Source: Candidatus Zixiibacteriota bacterium (lineage in GTDB: Bacteria; Zixibacteria; MSB-5A5; GN15; JAAZOE01). Taken from it: a stretch of 5,570 nt of DNA. The notes under the pieces are model-generated. The model did not search any database. It saw only the letters and a list, made by a program, of their open reading frames with translations, and was not told where the DNA came from. The stretch is taken from contig JAQVRW010000214.1 of assembly GCA_028700875.1 (NCBI GenBank), forward strand, positions 1 to 5,570, in the 5' to 3' direction. Position numbers and translations under genes: made by a program. Shown piece by piece: positions 1 through 5,570 of this stretch (position 1 is its first letter; each line of letters starts with the position of its first letter).

Positions 1-2080
1 CAATCAACCCAACCGGGACGGTGCGGTTGATATCGGCCATGATCGCTCGGATCGTATCCTCCCAGTCGAAACAGAATGGCCGAGTTTGGTCCATTATACG
101 AAACGGATATTTTTCGTCAAGGGCCGTTCTGTCAATTGCCCATTCCAGCATCATGGCGGCCTGTCCCTCGAACCGGTTGTGGTGGCAGACGCCGATAAGG
201 GAGGCAACGGCGTCGAACAACCGCCCGGCGCTGGAGGTGATCGGGGAATTGATATTCCGCTTCAGCATGGTCTGGATGATGGCGGCTTCGTGTTCGTCAA
301 TTGCCTTGCGGGGGTGGATACTATCCATTTCCGAAAGGGAGTCGCCATAGATTTCATACAGCAGACCCATAGCCGACCGGCATGGCTCGGAAATTGCCTT
401 TTCGCCGCCCGGAAGTTTGAACGTCCGAAAATGCCCGACGCGAGTGAATCCGTCGGCGTCTACCCGCAAGAATTCCCCTCCCCAAACGGAGTCATCGGGG
501 CCATACCCGGTGCCATCCCATGAAACGCCCAAAACCGGGCCGTCGATTTCGTTGTCGGCCAGGCAAGCCAGGACGTGGGCATAATGGTGTTGCACCGGAA
601 TGATCGGCAGACCTAATGATTGGGCATATCGGGTGGAGAGGTAATCGGGATGAAGGTCGCAGGCGATGATTTCGGGCCGGAAATCATAGATGTGGGCCAA
701 AGAATCGGCCGTCCGGACCATGCTGTCATAGGCGCGCGCGGTTTCGAGGTCCCCGATATGCTGGCTGAGGAAGGCGAAATTGCCGCCGCCGACGGCGATG
801 CTGTTTTTCAGATGGGCGCCGACGGCCAGGGTGGGACGATCCGGGCGCGGTTGTGATAGGGGCGAGGGGGCGTACCCCCGGGCGTTGCGGACGACCTGGA
901 CATCATCCAGTACCACCCGTACCACGGAATCATCGACCTGCCGGGCGATGGGGCGGTTATGGACAAGGAAAAGATCGGCGATATCGCCCAACCGGGCGAT
1001 GGCTTCGCGTTCATCGATGCAGATTGGTTCGTCGGTCAAGTTGCCGCTGGTGGCTATCACCGGGATATTCAGTTCGGCCATGAGAAGATGATGCAGGGGT
1101 GTATAGGGAAGCATGATTCCCAGATACGGATTCGACGGCGCGACTGACGGGGAGATGATATCGCCGTGTTTTCTTTTGACCAGGACGATCGGCGCTTCCG
1201 ACGAGGACAGGATTTGCTCTTCCAATCCGGCCAATTCGCAAATTTGCCGGGCCGATTCGAGGTTCGGAACCATCAGGGCAAACGGTTTCTCCTCGCGCGC
1301 CTTATGGAGGCGCAGTTCCCGTACGGCGTCTTCGTTTCCGGCATGAGCCAAAAGCTGGAATCCGCCGAGACCCTTGAGGGCCAGGATTTTTCCTTCCAAT
1401 ATGGCTGCGGCGGCCTGAGGCAAGGCATCATCTCGCTCTGCGATTGTGCCGTTGGCTTTATCCCAAAGCTCTATATGTGGCCCACAAACCGGACAGGCGT
1501 TCGGCTGGGCATGAAAGCGGCGGTTGGCGGGGTCTTCGTATTCGCGACGGCAATGGGGGCACATCGGGAAGATTTTCATGGTCGTGTTGGCGCGGTCATA
1601 AGGCAACGACTCGATGATGCTATAGCGGGGCCCGCAGTTGGTGCAATTGGTGAAAGGATAGCGGAAACGTCGGTCGGCCGGGTCGGTTATCTCTCTCAGA
1701 CAATCGGGACAAGTGGCAATATCGGGGAGGACCAGGGCGGTCTTTTCCCCCGAGGGGTCGCTTTCGCGAACGGTGAAAACAGAATACCCGGCCGGTTCCA
1801 GCCAGGCGACCTGTTGACTCTTGATCAGGGCGGGAGCCGGTTTTTCGGCATTCAATCGGCGGATGAATGTGTCGATTCCGCCGGCAGGACCTTCCAGTTC
1901 GATGGTCACCCCGGCGGTGGAATTGTTCACCCATCCGGCCAAATTCAGTTCGGTCGCCAGGCGATAGACGAAAGGTCGGAACCCGACGCCTTGAACGATC
2001 CCCTGGGCGGTTACCCGCGCCCGGCGAATCGCCCGGGGATTGTCGTCAGTGTGTCTTTTGTCCGCGGATTCAGCAGTCAT
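1..2080 (-). CDS. hypF: Carbamoyltransferase HypF, [NiFe] hydrogenase maturation (3' end cut by window edge)
   Basis: HypF makes the carbamoyl group that becomes the CN ligands of the active-site iron, using carbamoyl phosphate and ATP and handing the product to HypE in the cytoplasm. I translated the minus strand from the ATG at 2080 and it stays open to base 1, giving 693 residues. Full HypF is usually about 750-780, so the last 60-90 residues lie outside. Domains in order: acylphosphatase-like, about 20-105 (QGIVQGVGFRPF at 26-37); two HypF zinc fingers with exact spacing C124-x2-C127-x18-C146-x2-C149-x24-C174-x2-C177-x18-C196-x2-C199; YrdC-like domain, about 215-405 (KGLGGFQ at 236, SGNLTDEP at 345, RGYAP at 401); Kae1-like domain from about 415, with HHYAH at 498-502 (H498 and H502 the likely metal ligands), WDGTGYG at 521-527 and GRLFDAVA at 619-626. 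Its start overlaps the protease gene by 11 nt (ATGACTGCTGA). Upstream bases show only a weak ribosome site, so coupled translation is likely. No frameshift or missing key residue is seen in the visible part. Confidence 0.97.
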   Translation of the reverse strand, partial: MTAESADKRHTDDNPRAIRRARVTAQGIVQGVGFRPFVYRLATELNLAGWVNNSTAGVTIELEGPAGGIDTFIRRLNAEKPAPALIKSQQVAWLEPAGYSVFTVRESDPSGEKTALVLPDIATCPDCLREITDPADRRFRYPFTNCTNCGPRYSIIESLPYDRANTTMKIFPMCPHCRREYEDPANRRFHAQPNACPVCGPHIELWDKANGTIAERDDALPQAAAAILEGKILALKGLGGFQLLAHAGNEDAVRELRLHKAREEKPFALMVPNLESARQICELAGLEEQILSSSEAPIVLVKRKHGDIISPSVAPSNPYLGIMLPYTPLHHLLMAELNIPVIATSGNLTDEPICIDEREAIARLGDIADLFLVHNRPIARQVDDSVVRVVLDDVQVVRNARGYAPSPLSQPRPDRPTLAVGAHLKNSIAVGGGNFAFLSQHIGDLETARAYDSMVRTADSLAHIYDFRPEIIACDLHPDYLSTRYAQSLGLPIIPVQHHYAHVLACLADNEIDGPVLGVSWDGTGYGPDDSVWGGEFLRVDADGFTRVGHFRTFKLPGGEKAISEPCRSAMGLLYEIYGDSLSEMDSIHPRKAIDEHEAAIIQTMLKRNINSPITSSAGRLFDAVASLIGVCHHNRFEGQAAMMLEWAIDRTALDEKYPFRIMDQTRPFCFDWEDTIRAIMADINRTVPVGLI

Positions 2081-2561
2081 TATCGCTTTCGGCGGGGAGC
2101 GTTTCAATGGCTTTTCGCATCATTGCGACAACCTTCTCTGCCGCCATTTTGACCTTATACGTACAATCGGCGCCGGCGGCGAGGTTTTCCCCCTCGATGG
2201 CGTAGACGGTCAGGCGGGGCGGGAGGTTCTCCAACAGCCGGCCCAGTTTGATGCTTTCGGGGATATCGATGGCGTGGGTCGAAAAGCGGGGGAAGATGTC
2301 GGCCGGGATTTCTTCGGTGAGGGCATCGAAGGTGTGAATGGTTCCGGGTTCCGCGCCAGAAAGGGCGCAGTCGATAATAAAAACGGCCCGGGAATCTTCC
2401 CAGGCCGTCATAAGGTTACTGCCGTCGGCCACCCCGTCGATTGTAGTCACGCCGGGCAGGTTCAAGGCGCCGATGGCGCGGGCGACGTATAATCCGACAC
2501 CATCGTCGGATCGGAAGTCATTACCGATGCCGATAACGACGATGGGGCCGGGAGTCGCCAT
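2070..2561 (-). CDS. [NiFe] hydrogenase maturation endopeptidase (HyaD/HybD/HycI family)
   Basis: This 163-residue protein fits the family, whose members are about 150-200 residues. They cut the C-terminal tail from the large subunit after nickel insertion, which lets the active site close. The N-terminal signature GIGNDFRSDDGVG is at 11-23. By comparison with E. coli HybD (Glu16, Asp62, His93), the nickel-sensing residues are probably D20, D64 (in FIIDC) and H96 (in FSTHAID). GENLAAG at 124-130 is a further conserved patch. The ATG at 2561 has a GAGGT ribosome site 9 nt upstream that overlaps the large-subunit stop codon. The gene lies 12 nt after the large subunit, so that subunit is its obvious substrate. 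It overlaps hypF by 11 nt. Codons of about residues 51-63 also encode a terminator-like hairpin (separate entry). The family call is firm. The substrate is inferred from position. Confidence 0.95.
   Translation of the reverse strand: MATPGPIVVIGIGNDFRSDDGVGLYVARAIGALNLPGVTTIDGVADGSNLMTAWEDSRAVFIIDCALSGAEPGTIHTFDALTEEIPADIFPRFSTHAIDIPESIKLGRLLENLPPRLTVYAIEGENLAAGADCTYKVKMAAEKVVAMMRKAIETLPAESDNDC
2374..2408 (-). terminator. Intrinsic-terminator-like hairpin plus U-tract inside the protease gene
   Basis: On the coding strand, ACGGCCTGGGAA (2408-2397) pairs with TTCCCGGGCCGT (2394-2383). All 12 positions pair, counting one U-G wobble, around GA, so the realistic fold is 11 bp with an AGAU loop. 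The run TTTTTATTAT (2383-2374) follows directly. This is the standard shape of a Rho-independent terminator and faces the direction of transcription. It lies within codons of about residues 51-63 of the protease, so translating ribosomes would normally hinder it. It could act as an intragenic attenuator when translation is poor, or be a chance product of the coding sequence. The shape is certain. Function is unproven. Confidence 0.35.
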
Positions 2562-2570
2562 AGCATCCGG

Positions 2571-2577
2571 ACCTCAC
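2571..2577 (-). promoter_or_regulatory. Ribosome binding site of the protease, overlapping the large-subunit stop codon
   Basis: The minus strand reads GTGAGGT at 2577-2571, 9 nt before the protease ATG at 2561. Its GAGGT core matches the anti-Shine-Dalgarno sequence and is the clearest ribosome site in the window. The TGA stop of the large subunit (2576-2574) lies inside it, so a ribosome ending the large subunit stops on the site. This supports the ATG at 2561 as the real start. An out-of-frame ATG at 2566 is too close to the site. Confidence 0.65.
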
Positions 2578-3863
2578 TGCCGATCGATATGCAATTTCAA
2601 AAAGTGACAGGAGCAGGAGATGCAGGGATCGTAGTTGCGGACAACCTGCTCACACTGCCAGGTCAGTTTCTCCTCCGACAGTTTCATATTCTTGTTGACG
2701 TAGGCGGAAAGGTCGCTTTCGATCACGCGCTGGTTCTGCGATGTCGGCGGCACGATCCGGGCCTCTTGAATGAGGCCGTCGGCGCCGATTCTGTACCGAT
2801 GGTACAGCATGCCGCGGGGGGCTTCGGAGGCGCCATGACCGACGGCCGCCCTGGGAGTGACCTCGACGAACGGCTTTTCCGGCATCTTGTACTCGGAGAT
2901 GATCCGCAACGCCTCGTGGCAGGCGAAAACCGTTTCGACCGCCCGGACGATGATGCTCTTGAACGGATTGTTGCAGGTTTGTTTCAGGCCAGCCTTTTTG
3001 GCCGCCTTTTGAGCGACTTCCGGAAGTTTGTCGAAGTTCAGGCTGTAACGGGCCAGCGGTCCCACGTGGTAGGCGCCGCGCGCTTTGACGACCGAATGCA
3101 GGGAAGTCGAATGGGCCATGTGCTGTTCTTCGAAGTACTGTGGATATTCATCGATGGCGATGTCGATACCTTTGCTGGAGACGATCCGGCCGTCGAACAG
3201 CGGATATTCATCGGGATGCCGCAGGGAGACGAATTCGTAATCCTGTTCGAAATCGGGGAAGGTCAGGGTCGAGGTGAACTTGACGGTGGCCAGGGCGAAA
3301 TCCAGCGCCCAGGTCAACGGCTCGACCATCGCCTGCAACTCGGCCTTGGTCGGGACTTTATAAAAGCCGCCGACGCGCATGCTGATGGGGTGGATTTCCC
3401 GACCGCCCAGAAGGACCATCAGGTCATTGCCGATTTTCTTCAGGCGCAGCGCCTTCTTGACGAGGTCCGGGTGGGCCTTGGCGATGTCCAGAACGTCTTC
3501 GCATCCCAGAAAGTCCGGGGCGTGGAGCATGTAGACGTGCAGGGCATGCGATTCGATATATTCGCCGCAGTAGATCAGGCGGCGGAGTGCCCGCAGTTGA
3601 CCGTCGACCGTCGCGCCGCAGGCGTTCTCCATCGCCCGGACCGAACTGGTCTGATAGGCGATGGGGCAGATGCCGCAGATGCGGGCGGTGATGTCGGGGA
3701 CTTCCGTGAAGTGTCGGCCGCGCAGAAAGGCTTCGAAAAAGCGGGGCGGTTCGAAGATGTTGAGCTTGACGTCGACGACCTTGTTGTCTTTGATCTTGAC
3801 GAACAAACCGCCCTCGCCTTCGACCCGGGCCAGATAATCGACTTTGATGGTTCTATTTTTCAT
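2574..3863 (-). CDS. hyhL: Group 3b [NiFe] hydrogenase large (alpha) subunit, catalytic
   Basis: This is the catalytic subunit, binding the Ni-Fe(CN)2CO centre that splits or forms H2. I chose the ATG at 3863 (429 residues) because the protein then opens with KVDYLARVEGEGG, the conserved N-terminus of group 3 large subunits. An ATG 16 codons upstream (3911) would add an atypical extension and a longer overlap with the small-subunit gene. The L1 motif RICGIC is at 61-66 (C63, C66) and the L2 motif DPCISC is at 412-417 (C414, C417). These four cysteines are the expected nickel ligands, with C66 and C417 bridging to iron. GHGASEAPRG at 342-351 and VPPTSQN at 371-377 are further family landmarks. 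The expected cut is after H420, leaving a nine-residue tail, FLKLHIDRQ. An extra cysteine, C419, sits just before that histidine. There is no twin-arginine signal because this class is cytoplasmic. The start overlaps the small-subunit gene by 11 nt (ATGAAAAATAG). Group 3b is assigned mainly from the flavin gamma subunit next door. Confidence 0.97.
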   Translation of the reverse strand: MKNRTIKVDYLARVEGEGGLFVKIKDNKVVDVKLNIFEPPRFFEAFLRGRHFTEVPDITARICGICPIAYQTSSVRAMENACGATVDGQLRALRRLIYCGEYIESHALHVYMLHAPDFLGCEDVLDIAKAHPDLVKKALRLKKIGNDLMVLLGGREIHPISMRVGGFYKVPTKAELQAMVEPLTWALDFALATVKFTSTLTFPDFEQDYEFVSLRHPDEYPLFDGRIVSSKGIDIAIDEYPQYFEEQHMAHSTSLHSVVKARGAYHVGPLARYSLNFDKLPEVAQKAAKKAGLKQTCNNPFKSIIVRAVETVFACHEALRIISEYKMPEKPFVEVTPRAAVGHGASEAPRGMLYHRYRIGADGLIQEARIVPPTSQNQRVIESDLSAYVNKNMKLSEEKLTWQCEQVVRNYDPCISCSCHFLKLHIDRQ

Positions 3864-4635
3864 GGAGTTCGCTCGCTTTCCGGAACGGTTCGGCATAGGC
3901 GTTGAAGCCACGGAACGCCCTGACGATCTCAGGCTTGGTGAGATTCATGCGCTTTTGCCACCAGTCGGCCAGAGAATCGGGGTTGGGGGTTTCCTTCGGC
4001 CCGAAACAACCGAAACACCCGCGATTATACGATGGGCAGAGGGCGTTGCAGCCGGCTTGTGTCACCGGTCCCAGACAGGTCATTCCGGCGGAGACCATAA
4101 CGCAGGTCGTGCCGCGCCGTTTGCATTCCATGCAGACGCTGTCGGTCGGAATATTCGGTTTGCGGCCGTTGAGCAGGGCATTGACCAGTTCCACCAGGTG
4201 ATATTTGTTGATCGGGCAGCCTCGCAGTTCGAAATCGACCGGGATATGGTCGGCGATGGGGGTGGATTTCCCCAGCGTCTTGATATATTCCGGATGGGCG
4301 TATACCATCGGAATGAAATTCTTGACATCGGCGAAATTCCGCAGGGCCTGAATCCCTCCGGCGGTGGCGCAGGCGCCGATAGTCACCAAGAACTTGGAGG
4401 CGCGGCGGATACCGTGAATCCGTTCGGCATCGTGCGATGTGGTGATGGAACCTTCGACCAGAGAGACATCATACGGGCCTTTGACGATCCGGCGCGATGC
4501 CTCCGGGAAATTGGCGATCTCAATGGCGCCGGCCACGGCCAGGAGTTCATCCTCGCAATCCAGGAGACTCAACTGGCAACCGTCGCACGAGGCGAATTTC
4601 CACACGGCGACTTTTGGTTTCGATGTATCTTTCAT
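3853..4635 (-). CDS. hyhS: Group 3b [NiFe] hydrogenase small (delta) subunit, three [4Fe-4S] clusters
   Basis: This 260-residue electron-transfer subunit pairs with the large subunit and carries electrons away from the NiFe site. It belongs to the NADH:quinone oxidoreductase 20 kDa / F420-non-reducing hydrogenase small-subunit family. The proximal cluster ligands are C17 and C20 (FASCDGCQLS), C89 (TIGACATAGG) and C140 (RGCPIN). The C-terminal part adds eight cysteines: C168, C171, C178, C187, C196, C200, C207 and C210, within stretches such as VCMECKRRGTTC and NRGCFGCFGP. That supplies two more [4Fe-4S] clusters. No Tat signal or membrane anchor is present, which fits a soluble cytoplasmic enzyme and argues against group 1 uptake or group 4 membrane types. 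The ATG at 4635 comes one base after the gamma stop codon. A weak GGGA ribosome site lies 8 nt upstream, inside the end of gamma. Translation is probably coupled to gamma. Confidence 0.97.
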   Translation of the reverse strand: MKDTSKPKVAVWKFASCDGCQLSLLDCEDELLAVAGAIEIANFPEASRRIVKGPYDVSLVEGSITTSHDAERIHGIRRASKFLVTIGACATAGGIQALRNFADVKNFIPMVYAHPEYIKTLGKSTPIADHIPVDFELRGCPINKYHLVELVNALLNGRKPNIPTDSVCMECKRRGTTCVMVSAGMTCLGPVTQAGCNALCPSYNRGCFGCFGPKETPNPDSLADWWQKRMNLTKPEIVRAFRGFNAYAEPFRKASELHEK

Positions 4636-4636
4636 C

Positions 4637-5506
4637 TTACATTTCCCGCTTTATAAAGACTTCTTTGACGTCTTCGAAACAGTACACCGGGCCGTCCTTG
4701 CAGACGAAGCTGGTTCCCAGTTGGCAGTGCCCGCACAGCCCCACGCCGCATTTCATGTTGCGTTCCATGGAGATGTACATCCGGTTGTCGGCGATGCCCC
4801 GTTTCTGAAGTTCCATGACCGTAAAGCGCATCATGATCTCCGGGCCGCACACCATCGACATGCAATGAGTATGATCGCACGGGGAGCGCGGGATGAGAGT
4901 GGTAACCACACCGACGTTCCCCTTCCAGTTCCCCGTGGCGCGGTCGACCGTCTGATGGACCTCGATGTCGGCCTGCTTGGGCCACTTCGCCAGCTCGTCG
5001 GTGAAGAGGAGGTCTTCCGGCGTCCGGGCGCCATAGAGCAAAACCACCCGGTTGAATTTGGCTCGGTTGGCCATGATGTGATAGAACACGGGCCGAATCG
5101 GAGCCAAACCGATCCCGCCGGCGACAATAAGGAGATCGTTTCCCTCGGCCTTCTCCACCGGCCAGCTGGTGCCGTACGGTCCGCGTATACCGACGATGGC
5201 GCCGGGGGACAATTTCGTAAACGGTATGGTCACCGTTCCGACCGCCCGGGTGGTATGCACCAGAGTCTTGGTCCTGGTCGGGTCGCTGCTGATCGAAATC
5301 GGCACCTCGCCCACGCCGTACACATAGACCATATTGAACTGGCCCGGGCCGAAGGAGAAATCGCCACGGCCGTCTTTGGCCTCCAGCTCCAGAGAAAAGG
5401 TATCATAGGTATCTTTAGTGACCCGGCGGACGGTAAAAGGCCGCACCAGCATCGGGTCGGTCCGGCTGTTGTCAGCCGGAGCGTTAACTTTTTGCACCGT
5501 TCCCAT
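4637..5506 (-). CDS. hyhG: Group 3b hydrogenase gamma subunit, FAD/NAD(P)-binding with [2Fe-2S]
   Basis: This 289-residue protein is the NAD(P)H-reactive diaphorase of the complex, related to the PyrK electron-transfer subunit of dihydroorotate dehydrogenase and to ferredoxin-NADP reductase. An FAD-binding barrel spans about 20-115, with FGPGQF at 52-57, GVGEVPISIS at 64-73 and RGPYG at 108-112. The NAD(P)-binding fold is about 120-245, with VAGGIGLAPIRP at 128-139, LYGAR at 157-161 and CGPEIMM at 220-226. A C-terminal [2Fe-2S] site has C253, C258, C261 and C269 (MKCGVGLCGHC, then VCKDGP). I chose the ATG at 5506, which has a GGA six to eight bases upstream and gives a family-like N-terminus. 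An in-frame ATG at 5536 would add ten residues but has no purine-rich site and lies in the loop of a small hairpin. The name hydG is also used in this family but is avoided because of the unrelated [FeFe] maturase. The partner beta subunit is expected just upstream. Confidence 0.95.
   Translation of the reverse strand: MGTVQKVNAPADNSRTDPMLVRPFTVRRVTKDTYDTFSLELEAKDGRGDFSFGPGQFNMVYVYGVGEVPISISSDPTRTKTLVHTTRAVGTVTIPFTKLSPGAIVGIRGPYGTSWPVEKAEGNDLLIVAGGIGLAPIRPVFYHIMANRAKFNRVVLLYGARTPEDLLFTDELAKWPKQADIEVHQTVDRATGNWKGNVGVVTTLIPRSPCDHTHCMSMVCGPEIMMRFTVMELQKRGIADNRMYISMERNMKCGVGLCGHCQLGTSFVCKDGPVYCFEDVKEVFIKREM
5461..5480 (-). repeat. Perfect 8-bp inverted repeat early in the gamma coding region
   Basis: TCCGGCTG and CAGCCGGA are perfect reverse complements separated by four bases (ACAA in the mRNA). 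The stem is GC-rich and begins 26 nt into the gamma gene, covering codons 9 to 18. No U-tract follows on the coding strand, so it is not a terminator of this operon. It could slow early elongation or be chance. Confidence 0.4.
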
Positions 5507-5570
5507 ATATATCCAACAGTTGTAGTCTGGTCGCATCCAGACGTTGTGAAATTACCATGGTGAACCGTTT
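5507..5570 (-). other. Region upstream of gamma: possible 3' end of the preceding operon gene
   Basis: Only about 64 bases precede the gamma start. Two minus-strand frames could hold the end of an upstream gene. One ends NGSPW with its stop at 5554-5552, leaving 45 nt before the gamma ATG. The other runs open from the edge to a TAA at 5486-5484 and would overlap gamma by 23 nt. It ends DIYGNGAKS and uses codons such as AGA, CTA and ATA that the neighbouring genes mostly avoid, so the first option looks better. By operon order the upstream gene should be the iron-sulfur beta subunit, but these few residues do not identify it. I see no convincing promoter here. The AT-rich stretch just before the ATG is more likely a translation-start context. 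Confidence 0.3.
5525..5542 (-). repeat. 6-bp inverted repeat just upstream of the gamma start
   Basis: On the coding strand GTCTGG (5542-5537) and CCAGAC (5530-5525) are perfect reverse complements around the loop ATGCGA. The stem ends 18 nt before the gamma ATG at 5506. The alternative in-frame ATG at 5536 lies inside the loop. The arm is short enough to occur by chance. Confidence 0.3.

Noticed and set aside
808..1934. Short minus-strand open frames at 1620-1934 and 808-1014 that could suggest small genes or a broken hypF
   Set aside because: They are out-of-frame readings inside hypF. Translation in the hypF frame is continuous from 2080 to base 1, so there is no break to explain.
1166..2152. 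A 328-codon plus-strand open frame opposite the first half of hypF
   Set aside because: The minus strand encodes an unbroken HypF with all eight zinc cysteines at correct spacing. The plus-strand product has no recognisable motif and arises from the same codon bias.
3853..3863. The A-run in the small/large overlap (GAAAAATAG) as a programmed frameshift site
   Set aside because: Both genes are complete with their own start and stop codons, and no fused product is expected in this family. Simple overlap explains the sequence.
2589..3905. A 438-codon open frame on the plus strand opposite nearly all of the large subunit
   Set aside because: It mirrors a gene with complete family motifs. Codons ending in C or G on the real strand read as codons starting with G or C on the other strand, which prevents stops. 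The translation shows no recognisable domain.
5461..5497. A plus-strand hairpin (5461-5480) followed by TTTTT at 5489-5493, resembling a terminator
   Set aside because: Eight bases separate the stem from the T-run, and no plus-strand gene ends there.
5507..5551. A possible promoter for gamma, from the TATATAT just before the ATG
   Set aside because: No -35 box lies at proper spacing, and the TATATAT touches the start codon, leaving no room for a leader. The operon layout predicts read-through from an upstream gene.
3844..5563. Plus-strand open frames of 270 codons (3844-4656) and 374 codons (4439-5563) opposite the small and gamma subunits
   Set aside because: They lie antisense to genes with full cofactor motifs, overlap each other, and show no domain.

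Overview
The window is one tight minus-strand gene cluster for a cytoplasmic, NAD(P)-linked [NiFe] hydrogenase of the group 3b (sulfhydrogenase / HyhBGSL) type. In transcription order, from the right edge to the left, it holds the flavin/[2Fe-2S] gamma subunit (5506-4637), the [4Fe-4S] small (delta) subunit (4635-3853), the NiFe catalytic large (alpha) subunit (3863-2574), a HyaD/HybD-type maturation endopeptidase (2561-2070), and the carbamoyltransferase HypF (2080 to beyond base 1, so its C-terminus is missing). Every real gene is on the minus strand. The many open frames on the plus strand are antisense shadows.

Layout. Gene spacing is minimal: 1 nt between gamma and small, an 11-nt overlap between small and large, 12 nt between large and protease, and an 11-nt overlap between protease and hypF. 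This indicates one transcript with translational coupling. The order gamma-delta-alpha matches the known group 3b operon order beta-gamma-delta-alpha, so the beta subunit (an iron-sulfur protein) probably lies just beyond the right edge. The window contains at most the last few codons of an upstream gene. No promoter, tRNA, rRNA, CRISPR array, IS element or other mobile DNA is visible, and no gap exceeds about 65 bases.

How the genes work together (family knowledge). H2 is activated at the NiFe site of the large subunit. Electrons pass through three [4Fe-4S] clusters of the small subunit, probably via the beta subunit, to the gamma subunit, where FAD exchanges hydride with NAD(P)H. Group 3b enzymes are reversible, and some also reduce elemental sulfur or polysulfide. 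HypF starts synthesis of the cyanide ligands of the active-site iron by making a carbamoyl-adenylate and passing the carbamoyl group to HypE. The protease trims the large-subunit C-terminus once nickel is in place. HypA-E are not in the window.

Organism. The moderately GC-rich DNA, ATG starts, partial Shine-Dalgarno sites and compact operon point to a bacterium, probably anaerobic or facultative. The sequence alone does not fix the phylum.

The least expected signal is a strong intrinsic-terminator-like structure on the sense strand, in the middle of the protease gene (about 2374-2408). Two small hairpins flank the gamma start codon. The gene content itself is a recognisable system, and I see no evidence of an undescribed one.
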